From Hyphomicrobiales bacterium (GTDB lineage: Bacteria > Pseudomonadota > Alphaproteobacteria > Rhizobiales > Rhizobiaceae), in NCBI GenBank assembly GCA_900468625.1, contig UBUL01000018.1, positions 486,955 through 550,954 on the forward strand: a stretch of DNA of 64,000 nt. The letters are read 5' to 3'. Both the position numbers and the translations under genes were made by a program. Of this stretch, positions 29,558 through 39,963 are shown piece by piece; within the stretch, counting starts at the first letter, position 1; each line of letters opens with the position of its first letter. Below the pieces are notes generated by a model, which searched no databases, was not told the origin of the DNA, and saw only the letters and a list, made by a program, of their open reading frames with translations.

Positions 29558-30595
29558 ATGGCGGAAATCAAGTCCCACGAATTCGACGGATTCCTCCAAA
29601 ATGCCGCGCGGAACTACCGGATCTTCGTGATCTACGGCCCGGATCGCGGCCTGATTTCCGAGCGTGCCGCTCAGATTGCCGGCCGGACGGGCGTTGATCT
29701 GAACGATGCCTTTTCCCTTATCAAGCTCGATGTCGGTGACCTGCAGAATGATGCCGGCCGCCTGCTCGATGAAGTCAATGCCATCGGTCTGTTCGGCGGA
29801 GAAAAGCTCGTCTGGATTCGCGGCGCCGCAAACGAAAAGGCGCTGGTCGATTCGCTGCAGATCATTGCTGACAACCCTCCCGATGCCAGCTTTGTCATCA
29901 TCGAGGCCGGGGACCTTAAAAAGGGTTCAGGCCTGCGCAAGGTAGCCGAGCCGGCGCGCGCCGTCGCCGTCATTCCCTGCTATGCCGACGACGCCAGGGC
30001 TCTTAACGGGCTGATAGATACTGAGCTGGCAAATGAAGGGCTGCGCATTGCCCCGGCAGCCCGTCAGGCATTGCTCGAGCTTTTGGGCGGCGACCGCATC
30101 GCCTCCCGCAACGAAGTGCGAAAGCTGGCGCTTTATTGCCGAGGCCTGGGCACGATCGAGGAAAACCACGTCATCGAGATCATCGGCGATGCCAGCGCCA
30201 TCTCCGCGGATGACGCCGTGGACGCCATCCTGAAGGGCGATTCGGAAGCCTTTCTTCATGCCATGCAGAAGATCGCCTCTTCCAAGACCCCGATGTTTCT
30301 CGTCCTCCAGGGCTGCCTCAGGCAGTTTCAAATGCTCGATACGATGCGGGCGGAAATGGACGAGAAGCGGATCGCTCCGGCACAAGTCATGCAGACGCTC
30401 GGGCGCCATCTGCATTTCAGGCGCAAGCCGATCATAGAGCAGGCCCTCAAAACCTGGTCAGCCCCCGCGATCGCCCGCGAGATGAACAGGCTGCAATCCG
30501 CCATTCTCCAGACCCGCCAGCGTGCGAGCCTTGAAGATACGATCGCAACGCAAACCCTTCTCTCGACCACATTGCAGTCAGCCCGCAAAGGCTGA
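29558..30595 (+). CDS. holA: DNA polymerase III subunit delta
   Basis: HolA is the delta subunit of the clamp loader that opens the DnaN ring. The 345-residue product starts MAEIKSHEFDGFLQNAARNYRIFVIYGPDRGLISERA. The N-terminal nucleotide-fold module has YGPDRG in place of a P-loop, which is normal for delta. LFGGEKLVWIRGA, RRVFVIIEAGDLKKGSGLRK-like FVIIEAGDLKKGSGLRK and the helical C-terminal collar (LQGCLRQFQMLDTM) match the family. ATG 29558 is 13 bp after lptE, in a probable operon with leuS and lptE. Confidence 0.93.
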   Translation: MAEIKSHEFDGFLQNAARNYRIFVIYGPDRGLISERAAQIAGRTGVDLNDAFSLIKLDVGDLQNDAGRLLDEVNAIGLFGGEKLVWIRGAANEKALVDSLQIIADNPPDASFVIIEAGDLKKGSGLRKVAEPARAVAVIPCYADDARALNGLIDTELANEGLRIAPAARQALLELLGGDRIASRNEVRKLALYCRGLGTIEENHVIEIIGDASAISADDAVDAILKGDSEAFLHAMQKIASSKTPMFLVLQGCLRQFQMLDTMRAEMDEKRIAPAQVMQTLGRHLHFRRKPIIEQALKTWSAPAIAREMNRLQSAILQTRQRASLEDTIATQTLLSTTLQSARKG

Positions 30596-30677
30596 TGTTT
30601 CACGGGAAGCGTCGGCCACACGCCGCCTTTGGAGCCTGGTTTCAGCTCAAACCTTTGTTTTTATTAGGATATAAAGC

Positions 30678-31562
30678 TCAGCGACGTTCCAGAAGCCGGC
30701 AGATCTCCTCAAGCTGCTCCAGCGTCTTGTAGCTGATCTTCACCTGGCCGCCATTGCCTCGGTGATTGATGGAAACATCCAATCCAAGCGTATCGGACAG
30801 CGTGCGCTCCAGCGCCAGCGTGTCGGAATCCTTCTCGTCCCTGCGCGCACCAGCAGGGCGGGGATCGTTCTGCGCCTTGATGTCGTTCTGTGCCAGTCGT
30901 TCGGCATCGCGAACGGACATGCCCTTTGACACGACGGTACGCGCCAGCGCCGTCGGATCGGACGTCGAAACCAGAGCGCGGGCATGGCCAGCGGAAAGCG
31001 AGCCGGCTGCAAGCATATCGCGCACCGGATCGGGAAGCTTCAGCAGCCGCAGGGAATTGGCAACGTGGCTGCGGCTCTTGCCGATGATCTCACCCAGATC
31101 GTTTTGCGTATAGCCGTGCTCGGCAATCAGCTGTTCGTATCCCAGAGCCTCTTCCAACGGATTGAGGTCGGCACGCTGGACGTTTTCGACGATGGCGATT
31201 TCGAGCGCGGTCTTGTCGTCGACATCGCGAACGATGACCGGAATTTCGATCAGACCGGCAAGCTGCGCCGCACGCCAGCGTCTTTCGCCGGCGATGATTT
31301 CATAACGATCGGTAGAAACGGTGCGGACTACGACCGGCTGAACGATGCCATGCTGGCGAATGGAGCTGGCAAGATCATGCAGCTCGGTTTCATCGAAATA
31401 GCGGCGGGGATTGCGCGGGTTGCGGCTGATGAACTCGATCGGCACGAGCCGATCGGGATTGACCGCCGGCCTTCCGGCATCCACGGGCGTCGGCTGATCC
31501 ATCTCTCCGATGAGAGCAGCCAATCCGCGCCCGAGACGCCGCTTTGAAAGATCATCATTCAT
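30678..31562 (-). CDS. parB: Chromosome partitioning protein ParB
   Basis: ParB is a CTP-dependent DNA clamp that loads at parS and segregates origins with ParA. The 294-residue product has RRLGRGLAALIGEM at the N-terminus, PIEFISRNPRNPRRYFDE, the CTPase motifs RYEIIAGERRWRAAQLAG and NVQRADLNPLEEALGYEQL, the helix-turn-helix GKSRSHVANSLRLLKLPD and SAGHARALVS. The C-terminal dimer domain ends in EEICRLLERR. It lies 34 bp after parA on the same strand. Four candidate parS sites occur within 10 kb of it. Confidence 0.97.
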   Translation of the reverse strand: MNDDLSKRRLGRGLAALIGEMDQPTPVDAGRPAVNPDRLVPIEFISRNPRNPRRYFDETELHDLASSIRQHGIVQPVVVRTVSTDRYEIIAGERRWRAAQLAGLIEIPVIVRDVDDKTALEIAIVENVQRADLNPLEEALGYEQLIAEHGYTQNDLGEIIGKSRSHVANSLRLLKLPDPVRDMLAAGSLSAGHARALVSTSDPTALARTVVSKGMSVRDAERLAQNDIKAQNDPRPAGARRDEKDSDTLALERTLSDTLGLDVSINHRGNGGQVKISYKTLEQLEEICRLLERR

Positions 31563-31596
31563 CGCCGATACTCACTCTGGAACAAATACTATGTCA

Positions 31597-32394
31597 TCAG
31601 GCGGCAGCTTTTCGCTGTCGCTCTCTCTGGATCACTTCGGAGGCCAGCTGAAGATAAGCCTGGCTTCCTGCACATTTGAGGTCATAAAGAATGGCCGGCT
31701 TGCCATAGGACGGCGCCTCGGACACGCGCACGTTGCGCGGAATCAACGTATGGTAGACCTTTTCACCCAGATGCGTGCGCACGTCGCTGACGACCTGCTG
31801 CGCCAGATTATTGCGGGAATCGAACATGGTCAGGACGATCCCCTGAATATCGAGGGATGGATTGACCGTACGCCGGACCTGATCCACCGTTTCCAGCAAT
31901 TGGCTGAGACCCTCCAGGGCGAAAAATTCACATTGTAACGGCACCAAAACGGAATGCGCCGCCGCCATGGCGTTCATGGTCAGGAGATTGAAAGAGGGCG
32001 GGCAATCCACCAGAATATAGGAAAAGGCAAGGGCATCTGACGCTTTCAGCGCGCGGCGCAACTTGAAGACACGATCCGGTTGCTGCGCGATTTCCATTTC
32101 GACACCGAGCAAGTCCATCGTCGACGGCACGATGAAGAGATTCGGCACCGCCGTCTCCTGCACCGTGTCCATGATCGTATGACTGCCCACCAGCAAATCG
32201 TAGGACGACAATTTGCGATCCCGCCGCTCGATACCGAGACCCGTGCTGGCATTGCCCTGCGGATCGAGATCGACGATCAGGACGCGCTCACCGATGGCGG
32301 CGAGAGCCGTCGCCAGGTTGATCGCGGTCGTTGTTTTGCCGACGCCGCCCTTTTGATTTGCGATGGTAATAATCCGGTTTCGCTCGCCGATCAT
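31597..32394 (-). CDS. parA: Chromosome partitioning ATPase ParA
   Basis: ParA is a Walker-type ATPase that forms the DNA-bound gradient pulling ParB-parS complexes. The 265-residue product has the deviant Walker A motif ANQKGGVGKTTTAINLATA, ILVDCPPSFNLLTMNAM (Walker B region), and LVPLQCEFFALEGLSQLL. The end is KCAGSQAYLQLASEVIQRE. ATG 32394 gives MIGERNRIITIANQKGG; an in-frame TTG at 32409 is possible. It follows rsmG by 21 bp, so mnmG-rsmG-parA-parB are probably one unit. Confidence 0.97.
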   Translation of the reverse strand: MIGERNRIITIANQKGGVGKTTTAINLATALAAIGERVLIVDLDPQGNASTGLGIERRDRKLSSYDLLVGSHTIMDTVQETAVPNLFIVPSTMDLLGVEMEIAQQPDRVFKLRRALKASDALAFSYILVDCPPSFNLLTMNAMAAAHSVLVPLQCEFFALEGLSQLLETVDQVRRTVNPSLDIQGIVLTMFDSRNNLAQQVVSDVRTHLGEKVYHTLIPRNVRVSEAPSYGKPAILYDLKCAGSQAYLQLASEVIQRERQRKAAA

Positions 32395-32415
32395 CTGCCG
32401 CACATCCAAATATGG

Positions 32416-33033
32416 TTAAATCAGGCGCCGAAGGCGACTTAGCTCCAAGATGACGGAATCTCGCTCGACGACACTCTGATGTTTTACCAGATCGAATTCC
32501 CAACGACCACGAGCTTTCTGCAGCTCGCGTTCGTAATCCCGGCCTTTATGCAGCAAAAGACGCAGATTTTCGTTGCGCTCGATCCAGGGAGCTGCGTAGT
32601 CCAGCAGCAGTTCCAATTCGGCAAGCGCCCGCGCCGAAATCACATCGCAGTGCTGAATGACCGCAGGCGCTTCTTCGATGCGAATCGCATGCACTGCGCC
32701 GCGGGCTTCGCATTCCCGCAGACAGACACGCAGAAAAGCAGCCTTCTTTTGGTTGCTTTCGACCAGATCGACGTGGCCGGCGCCTTTTTCCGCCAATAAT
32801 ATAGCCGTTATCACGCCTGGAAAGCCGCCGCCGCTTCCGAGATCGACCCAGTGATCCGTTGAAGGATGGAGTTGGAAAATCTGGGCGCTATCCGCTATGT
32901 GGCGGCTCCAAAGGTCATCCATTGTAGAAGGCGCGACAAGATTGATGGTCTTCGCCCACTTCTGGAAGAGCTGGGCAAAATGATGCAGCCGCTCCTGTGT
33001 TTCACGTGAAACACGCACACCGTTCAATTCCAT
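32416..33033 (-). CDS. rsmG: 16S rRNA (guanine-527-N7) methyltransferase RsmG
   Basis: This SAM-dependent methyltransferase of 205 residues modifies G527 of 16S rRNA. Residues 57-75 contain [20 protein letters not shown], the SAM-binding motif. [15 protein letters not shown] and [21 protein letters not shown] are further family landmarks. A perfect parS site is embedded in the gene start and is translated as Ser9-Arg10-Glu11-Thr12. The gene sits between mnmG and parA as in most bacteria with this cluster. Confidence 0.95.
   Translation of the reverse strand: MELNGVRVSRETQERLHHFAQLFQKWAKTINLVAPSTMDDLWSRHIADSAQIFQLHPSTDHWVDLGSGGGFPGVITAILLAEKGAGHVDLVESNQKKAAFLRVCLRECEARGAVHAIRIEEAPAVIQHCDVISARALAELELLLDYAAPWIERNENLRLLLHKGRDYERELQKARGRWEFDLVKHQSVVERDSVILELSRLRRLI
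32998..33013. promoter_or_regulatory. parS site 1, perfect match
   Basis: TGTTTCACGTGAAACA is the exact 16 bp palindromic ParB-binding consensus known from many bacteria. It lies inside the first codons of rsmG and about 6.6 kb from the proposed origin. Confidence 0.95.
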
Positions 33034-33059
33034 ATGACGGACTCTCTAACCTTGTAGTA

Positions 33060-34943
33060 TCACGAAACTAGCTTTTGCTCGCCAGCAGCGCTCAGCTTTC
33101 TCAGATGAGCCAACAAGAGGGAGATCGCCGCCGGCGTCATCCCATCGATGCGCGACGCTTGAGCAATATTCTTTGGGCGTGCATTCGCCAGCTTCTGCTT
33201 CAGCTCATTCGACAATCCCGAAAGAGCGGAGACATCGAAATCCGCTGGAATAGCCCGTTCTTCTTCCTTGCGGACTTGAACGATATCAGCTGTCTGCCGA
33301 TCCATATAAACGGCATAAGCCGCCTCGATTTCAATCGCCTCGGCCACCTTCCGCTCGATCGATCGCAGCTCCGGCCAGAGCCGCGACAGTGCTTCGACAG
33401 ATTGGCCGGGATGAGAGAGGAGCTCATAGGCAGAACGCCGCTGACCATCCTTGTTCAAATGCATCCCAACCTTTTCGGCCTCATTTGGCGTCACGGTCAG
33501 GCCGTTCAGCTGCGTACGGACCTGATCGAGCGCGTTCATATATCGATCAAACCGCGTGGCGCGGTTATAACCCACGCAGCCCAGAGAAAGGCCGATCGGC
33601 GTCAAACGGACGTCCGCATTGTCGGCCCGGAGTGACAGGCGATACTCGGCGCGTGAGGTGAACATCCGGTAAGGCTCCGCCACCCCGCGCGAAGTCAAAT
33701 CATCGATCATCACACCAATGTAAGATTCCGTGCGGCTGAATTCGATGGCCTTGCCACCCGCCGCTAGACGCGCTGCATTCAGTCCGGCAACAAGACCTTG
33801 GGCGCCGGCCTCTTCATATCCAGTCGTACCATTGATCTGACCCGCCAGGAAAAGGCCGGGAATCCTCTCCACTTCCAAGGAAAGCTTCAGTTCTCGCGGA
33901 TCGACGTGGTCGTACTCGATGGCATAAGCATGCTGGAGAATACGGACTCGTTCCAGGCCCGGAATGGTCCTGATGAAATCCTCCTGAACCTCCTCGGGGA
34001 GAGAGGTCGATATGCCATTCGGATAGACCGTAGTATCGTCCAAGCCCTCCGGCTCAAGAAAGATCTGGTGGCCGTCGCGCTCGCCGAATTTGACGATCTT
34101 GTCCTCGATCGACGGACAATAGCGGGGTCCGACACCTTCGATCTGCCCGGAATACATGGCCGAGCGCTTTAGATTATCGGCAATGATCCTATGTGTTTCC
34201 GGCGTCGTCCGAGTGACGCCGCATTCGATCTGCGGATTCACAATGGAGTCGGTCATGAAGGAGAAGGGTGTCGGATCTTCGTCCGCCCCCTGCCGTCCGA
34301 CCGAATTCCAGTCGATAGTGGTGCCGTCGAGGCGGGCAGGGGTTCCGGTCTTCAGCCGCCCCAGAGCCAGGCCGTGCCGAAGCAGCGTGTTTGAAAGACC
34401 GACTGAGGGTTCTTCGCCCACCCGGCCGGCTGGGATCTTCCTGTCACCGATATGAATAAGGCCGCGAAGGAAAGTTCCGGTCGTAAGAACGACCGCACCG
34501 CAGCGAAGGACTCGCCCATCTTTCAGGATCACCGCCGACACACGGCCATGCTCGAAAGCGAGATCGAAAGCATCGCCCTCTATGACATCGAGATTGGCAA
34601 TGGCGCTGATCTCCGCCTGTATGGCCAGACGATAGAGCTTGCGATCCGCCTGGGTGCGCGGACCGCGGACGGCGGGGCCTTTCTTGCGATTGAGCATACG
34701 GAATTGAATGCCGGCAGCATCCGCAACGCGTCCCATCAAGCCGTCGACAGCGTCAATCTCTCGAACCAGGTGGCCTTTGCCGAGGCCGCCTATCGCTGGA
34801 TTGCAGGACATCACGCCGATCGTGTCGCGCTTATGCGTCACCAGCGCAGTGCGCGCGCCCAGCCGAGCGGCCGCTGCTGCCGCTTCGCTACCCGCATGGC
34901 CACCACCTACTACGATCACATCATACGCATTATCGAGCATCAT
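33060..34943 (-). CDS. mnmG: tRNA uridine-34 5-carboxymethylaminomethyl modification enzyme MnmG (GidA)
   Basis: MnmG is the FAD-dependent partner of MnmE in forming cmnm5U at the tRNA wobble position. The 627-residue product has the FAD-binding [23 protein letters not shown] at the start, [21 protein letters not shown] (with the catalytic Cys), [13 protein letters not shown] [28 protein letters not shown] and [18 protein letters not shown]. The C-terminal helical domain ends with [18 protein letters not shown] and [20 protein letters not shown], the tRNA/MnmE-binding part. ATG 34943 is preferred over an upstream start at 34985. The gene lies between mnmE and rsmG. Confidence 0.97.
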   Translation of the reverse strand: MMLDNAYDVIVVGGGHAGSEAAAAAARLGARTALVTHKRDTIGVMSCNPAIGGLGKGHLVREIDAVDGLMGRVADAAGIQFRMLNRKKGPAVRGPRTQADRKLYRLAIQAEISAIANLDVIEGDAFDLAFEHGRVSAVILKDGRVLRCGAVVLTTGTFLRGLIHIGDRKIPAGRVGEEPSVGLSNTLLRHGLALGRLKTGTPARLDGTTIDWNSVGRQGADEDPTPFSFMTDSIVNPQIECGVTRTTPETHRIIADNLKRSAMYSGQIEGVGPRYCPSIEDKIVKFGERDGHQIFLEPEGLDDTTVYPNGISTSLPEEVQEDFIRTIPGLERVRILQHAYAIEYDHVDPRELKLSLEVERIPGLFLAGQINGTTGYEEAGAQGLVAGLNAARLAAGGKAIEFSRTESYIGVMIDDLTSRGVAEPYRMFTSRAEYRLSLRADNADVRLTPIGLSLGCVGYNRATRFDRYMNALDQVRTQLNGLTVTPNEAEKVGMHLNKDGQRRSAYELLSHPGQSVEALSRLWPELRSIERKVAEAIEIEAAYAVYMDRQTADIVQVRKEEERAIPADFDVSALSGLSNELKQKLANARPKNIAQASRIDGMTPAAISLLLAHLRKLSAAGEQKLVS

Positions 34944-34995
34944 CAAGTCCTCGGTCGTGCCGTGTGTTTGGCATACCAATTTCAAGAGTCAAGAA

Positions 34996-35011
34996 GGTTT
35001 CACGTGAAACG
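34996..35011. promoter_or_regulatory. parS-like site 2, 14 of 16
   Basis: GGTTTCACGTGAAACG keeps the full 14 bp palindromic core GTTTCACGTGAAAC and differs only in the outermost base on each side. It lies in the mnmE-mnmG gap, 27 bp from site 3. Confidence 0.85.
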
Positions 35012-35037
35012 TCGGCCGGAGATGTTGCTCAGCGCCG

Positions 35038-35053
35038 TGTTTCACGTGAATCA
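35038..35053. promoter_or_regulatory. parS-like site 3, 15 of 16, containing the mnmE stop
   Basis: On the minus strand it reads TGATTCACGTGAAACA. The only departure from consensus (T to A at position 3) makes the first three bases TGA, which is the stop codon of mnmE. The same 16-mer occurs at 41416-41431, where its TGA ends maf. Confidence 0.9.
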
Positions 35054-36370
35054 TTTGCCTATGCAGAACTCCGAGAAGATCACGTCCAACAGATCTTCCA
35101 CGTCAACACGGCCGGTAATCCGCCCAAGGCTTGTCGCCGCCTGCCTAAGATATTCCGCTCTGATATCCAGGCCGCGGTCTTCCGAGTCAAGTGCTGCCTC
35201 GACAGCCCTGAGGCTCTCGTTCAGCAAAGTACGATGACGCAAACGGCTTGGCAAAGCCAATGACAGCGCGCCGGAGCGCACCGGCAAATCTTCACGGAGA
35301 AGTTCGTGCAAATCTGCCAATCCGGAGCCGGTGGTTGACGATATCAGCACATCATAGCCGTCATGAACGCCAGGATGGATATCGGATTTCGTCCCGACGG
35401 TCAGAACTCTGCCGGCAAAGTCAGGAAAGTTCCGCTGCGCTTCTTCGCCAATTTCCGCGAGAGACAAGACAAGATCAGCATCGGCTACCGTCCGCAACGC
35501 TCGGCGAATGCCTTCACGCTCGACAATTTCTTCAGTTTCCCGCAAACCGGCCGTATCGTAGAGCTTGACGGCATATCCCTCAATATTCAGATCGACATGC
35601 AGAACGTCACGGGTCGTACCGGCTATATCGGTGACGATCGCCACTTCGCGCCTTGCCAGCGCATTCATGAGGCTGGATTTTCCCGCGTTCGGAGCGCCGG
35701 CAATCACGACCTTCAAACCATCGCGAATGATCTCGCCGAGATCGGCCCCTGCAAGATGATCGGAGAGTTCCGACTGCAGTCGCCTCATATCGATCCATAC
35801 CATATCCGAGACGGAGCCGGGGACATCGTCCTCATCGGCAAAGTCCAGCTCCGCTTCGATCAAGGCGCGCGCCCGCGTCAAGCGGTCGGCCCAACCATTA
35901 TAGAGATCGGATAGCCCACCGGCAGCATGCTCCAGCGCGAGCCGTCGCTGCATCTCGGTTTCGGCGCTGATGAGATCTGCAAGTCCTTCCACCTCCACGA
36001 GATCCATCTTTCCGTTCTCAAGTGCGCGCCGTGAGAACTCGCCGTGCTCCGCGAGACGGCACCGCTCAAATGTAGAAAGCTCGCCGAGAAGCGCATTTAC
36101 CACTGCTTTGCCGCCGTGAACATGGATTTCCACGCAATCCTCGCCCGTAAAGGAGGCCGGCCTGGGAAAGATCAGAAAGAGACCGCGATCGACCACTAAA
36201 CCGTTACGAGTCCGAATCGTTTTCAGAGCAGCTTGTCGAGGAGGCGGCAATGTCCCCACGAGAGATTCAGCGATAAAGAAACTCAGATCTCCGCTGAGGC
36301 GGATAACAGCAACTCCAGCGGGTAAACTCCCACTGGAAAGTGCGTAGATTGTCTCATTTGCCGCTAGCAT
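35051..36370 (-). CDS. mnmE: tRNA modification GTPase MnmE (TrmE)
   Basis: MnmE is a dimeric GTPase that works with MnmG on the wobble uridine of tRNAs. The 439-residue product has the N-terminal formyl-THF-binding domain ([38 protein letters not shown]), the inserted G domain (P-loop [43 protein letters not shown]) and the C-terminal catalytic FCIGK. ATG 36370 is chosen; TTG 36373 precedes it. Its stop codon is part of a parS site. A small gap with two parS-like sites separates it from mnmG. Confidence 0.97.
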   Translation of the reverse strand: MLAANETIYALSSGSLPAGVAVIRLSGDLSFFIAESLVGTLPPPRQAALKTIRTRNGLVVDRGLFLIFPRPASFTGEDCVEIHVHGGKAVVNALLGELSTFERCRLAEHGEFSRRALENGKMDLVEVEGLADLISAETEMQRRLALEHAAGGLSDLYNGWADRLTRARALIEAELDFADEDDVPGSVSDMVWIDMRRLQSELSDHLAGADLGEIIRDGLKVVIAGAPNAGKSSLMNALARREVAIVTDIAGTTRDVLHVDLNIEGYAVKLYDTAGLRETEEIVEREGIRRALRTVADADLVLSLAEIGEEAQRNFPDFAGRVLTVGTKSDIHPGVHDGYDVLISSTTGSGLADLHELLREDLPVRSGALSLALPSRLRHRTLLNESLRAVEAALDSEDRGLDIRAEYLRQAATSLGRITGRVDVEDLLDVIFSEFCIGK

Positions 36371-36426
36371 CAAGCTGATCCGTATCCGAATCGATTGTCG
36401 AAATACCGATGATTTCGACTTCCGTC

Positions 36427-36463
36427 GTCAAAAACAAAATCGGGCCGCGTCTTGCGGCCCGAT
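36427..36463 (-). terminator. Terminator of rho
   Basis: On the minus strand a perfect 10 bp stem ATCGGGCCGC / GCGGCCCGAT (36440-36463) is followed by TTTTGTTTTTG. It lies 56 bp after the rho stop codon and before mnmE. Confidence 0.85.
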
Positions 36464-36518
36464 CATAACATTATATGAGCGCCGCCCGAACCGCGGCGAG
36501 ATCAAATCTCGTGGCAGA

Positions 36519-37784
<1,266 letters not shown>

Positions 37785-37982
37785 GAAGGGAATTACTCAT
37801 TTTAAGGAGGGGAAAGGCAATGTTGCTCGTATTCAGAACCGCGATAGGGGCGCTCGCGGGCGACAGAATGGAATACATGCCACGAAGAGAAGATGGCGGG
37901 AAAATAGCGACTCACTTTCCGAACCGCAAGGGGGGCAGGCAAAATGAAGGAAATTTAACGCCGCCCCCGATCCGGTCCCACT

Positions 37983-38528
37983 TCAGACAAATGGCTTTAC
38001 GACCACGAGAATGACGATCGCGATCATCAAAAGCGTCGGCGCCTCGTTCATGACACGCCAGTACCGGGCGGAATGCCTGTTTTCGTCGCGGGCAAAGGCG
38101 CGCACCGCAGCGCTGAAATGGCCGTGAACGCCCGAGAGAATCAACACAAGACCGATCTTGGCGTGCAGCCAGCCGCCCTGAAAATCATAGACCGACCAGG
38201 CGAGATAAAGCCCGAAAATCCAGGTGAGAATCATCGCCGGGTTGATGATGTAGCGCAGCAGCCGCTGCTCCATCACCTTGAAAGTTTCGGATTGCTGCGA
38301 ACCCGGCGCGGCATCGGTGTGATAGACGAAAAGCCGCGGCAGATAGAACATGCCGGCCATCCACGAGATGACGGCGATGATATGCAGCGCCTTGATCCAG
38401 AGATAGAGATCGGCCGGATGCCAGGCGAAGAGACCGATCGCCATGACGGCAAATATCAGGATCATGAAATAAGCTCTCCGTCCGGCCCTTTGGCCTGGAG
38501 CGGAATCCGTCTGCTTTTCCACCGTCAT
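37983..38528 (-). CDS. hemJ: Protoporphyrinogen IX oxidase HemJ
   Basis: HemJ is a membrane protein that oxidises protoporphyrinogen to protoporphyrin in bacteria without HemG or HemY. The 181-residue product has four to five membrane segments. The conserved His is in KALHIIAVISWMAGMFYLPRLFVYH, and INPAMILTWIFGLYLAW, HAKIGLVLILSGVHGHF and RVMNEAPTLLMIAIVILVVVKP are also characteristic. ATG 38528 is favoured over 38540: it has a perfect GGAGGA four bases upstream and overlaps the hemE stop as TGATG. Confidence 0.92.
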   Translation of the reverse strand: MTVEKQTDSAPGQRAGRRAYFMILIFAVMAIGLFAWHPADLYLWIKALHIIAVISWMAGMFYLPRLFVYHTDAAPGSQQSETFKVMEQRLLRYIINPAMILTWIFGLYLAWSVYDFQGGWLHAKIGLVLILSGVHGHFSAAVRAFARDENRHSARYWRVMNEAPTLLMIAIVILVVVKPFV

Positions 38529-39562
38529 CAGTTCCTCCATCCCCGCACGCGTTCGACAAGCCTGGCGACATTGGCCGGGTCCGCCTGCGGCGTAATGCCG
38601 TGCCCGAGATTGAAGATCAGCGGGCCGTGCCCGAGCTGCTGCAAGATCTCATCGATCCCATCCTCCAAAGCCTTGCCGCCCGCGACAACGCGCATGGGAT
38701 CGAGATTTCCCTGCACCGGGCCGTCCTTCTGCAGTTCCCGCGCAAAAGCCAGCGGCACCGACCAGTCGAGACCGATCGCATCGGCGCCAGTCTTCTGCCG
38801 ATAGGTCTTCAGCAGATAGCCCGCGCCCTTGGCAAAAGCGATGATCCGAGCCTGCGGCCTCCGCGACTTGATCGAAGCAATAATTTTGGCAACCGGCTTG
38901 ACGGCAAAAGCCTCGAATTCCTTCTCCCCAAGCACGCCGGCCCAGGAATCGAAAATCTGCACGGCATCAGCGCCTGCATCGATCTGCGCCACAAGGTAGT
39001 CGGCCGAAATCTCCGCAAGCAGCATCAGCAGATGTTCGAACGCCTGCGGATACCGATAGGCAAACAGCCGGGCGGGCGCCTGATCCGGAGTGCCATGTCC
39101 GGCGATCATGTAGGTCGCAACGGTCCAAGGGGCGCCACAGAAGCCGAGGAGTGTGGTCTCCGTGGGCAAGTCCCGCCGCAGCCGCCGCACCGTCTCCATG
39201 ACCGGCTCCAGATAGGCTATGACCCCTTCCGGTTTCAAAGCCAGGATGCCGGCCTCGTCTATCGGGTCCATCTCCGGGCCATGGCCTTCGGTAAAGCGGA
39301 CGTTGCGTTTCAGCGCATCGGGTATCACCAGGATATCGGAAAACAGGATGGCAGCGTCGAAGCCATAACGGCGGATCGGCTGCAGCGTCACCTCTGCGGC
39401 ATGCTCTGGCGTGTAGCAGAGATCGAGGAAGCTTCCTGCCTTCGCACGCGTTTCTCGATACTCGGGCAGATAGCGGCCAGCCTGCCTCATCAGCCAGAGC
39501 GGGGGAGGGGTGAGCGTTTCTCCGCTCAAGACCCGCATGATCTTCCGGCGTTCTTCGGTCAC
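38528..39562 (-). CDS. hemE: Uroporphyrinogen decarboxylase
   Basis: HemE converts uroporphyrinogen III to coproporphyrinogen III in haem synthesis. The 344-residue product has the substrate-binding [68 protein letters not shown] and [26 protein letters not shown] 39562 (with AGGACG upstream) gives the family-like start; TTG 39586 and ATG 39538 are alternatives. It abuts the replication origin, as in Caulobacter and other alphaproteobacteria, and precedes hemJ in an operon. Confidence 0.97.
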   Translation of the reverse strand: MTEERRKIMRVLSGETLTPPPLWLMRQAGRYLPEYRETRAKAGSFLDLCYTPEHAAEVTLQPIRRYGFDAAILFSDILVIPDALKRNVRFTEGHGPEMDPIDEAGILALKPEGVIAYLEPVMETVRRLRRDLPTETTLLGFCGAPWTVATYMIAGHGTPDQAPARLFAYRYPQAFEHLLMLLAEISADYLVAQIDAGADAVQIFDSWAGVLGEKEFEAFAVKPVAKIIASIKSRRPQARIIAFAKGAGYLLKTYRQKTGADAIGLDWSVPLAFARELQKDGPVQGNLDPMRVVAGGKALEDGIDEILQQLGHGPLIFNLGHGITPQADPANVARLVERVRGWRN

Positions 39563-39817
39563 AGACGTCGTCCTATATAAAACCAAACATATATTGAAAG
39601 GTTTCTATTTCTTAGAGTCGGTGACTAGCAAGGATTAAAGTTCATCCCTTGCCCGTCCAATTTGTCGCGCCTTGCACCGAAATTGGCAGAGATTTCGAAG
39701 TCGCAGGCCGATATGTGGAAAATGAAAGTGATTTTTCAATCTTTTGAAGAGGTTGAAGGGAAATTTCGTTTTTCTCTTGCTGGGGACAAGCCAGGGATGA
39801 GCGAGGCGCTGCCGAGC

Positions 39818-39835
39818 TTATCCACATTGCCCACA
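39818..39835 (+). promoter_or_regulatory. DnaA box, perfect, with an abutting weak box
   Basis: TTATCCACA (39818-39826) is an exact R-type DnaA box. TTGCCCACA follows immediately at 39827-39835, in the same direction, with two mismatches. Confidence 0.85.
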
Positions 39836-39869
39836 GCCGCCGTGATAGCCCTCTCTCGAAAATTCCAAA

Positions 39870-39895
39870 TGTGGAAAACTCGGCCGTTTTCCACT
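39870..39895. promoter_or_regulatory. Inverted pair of DnaA-like boxes before ppsR
   Basis: TGTGGAAAA (minus-strand TTTTCCACA) and TTTTCCACT face each other around an 8 bp spacer. GTGGAAAA / TTTTCCAC is a perfect inverted repeat, about 70 bp before the ppsR start. Confidence 0.6.
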
Positions 39896-39963
39896 TGCCC
39901 AGGATGCCCCCCTTCCCGTACCTCTCTTTTCTCCCGAGATATCAACAGGTGACGGAAAGTAGC

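Larger units (their letters stand above)
39563..39963. other. Probable chromosomal replication origin (oriC)
   Basis: This 401 bp gap lies between divergent hemE and ppsR, the place of oriC in Caulobacter and, by report, in Sinorhizobium. It contains one perfect DnaA box TTATCCACA (39818-39826) and several near-matches: TGTGGAAAA at 39714-39722 and 39870-39878, and TTTTCCACT at 39887-39895. It also has AT-rich stretches at 39573-39610 and 39718-39780 that could unwind. parA, parB and four parS sites lie nearby. No DNA-binding data are available, so the call rests on position and motifs. Confidence 0.8.

Noticed and set aside
30596..30611. TGTTTCACGGGAAGCG between holA and parB
   Set aside because: Three mismatches, including the core. 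It could be a decayed parS, but I cannot support binding.
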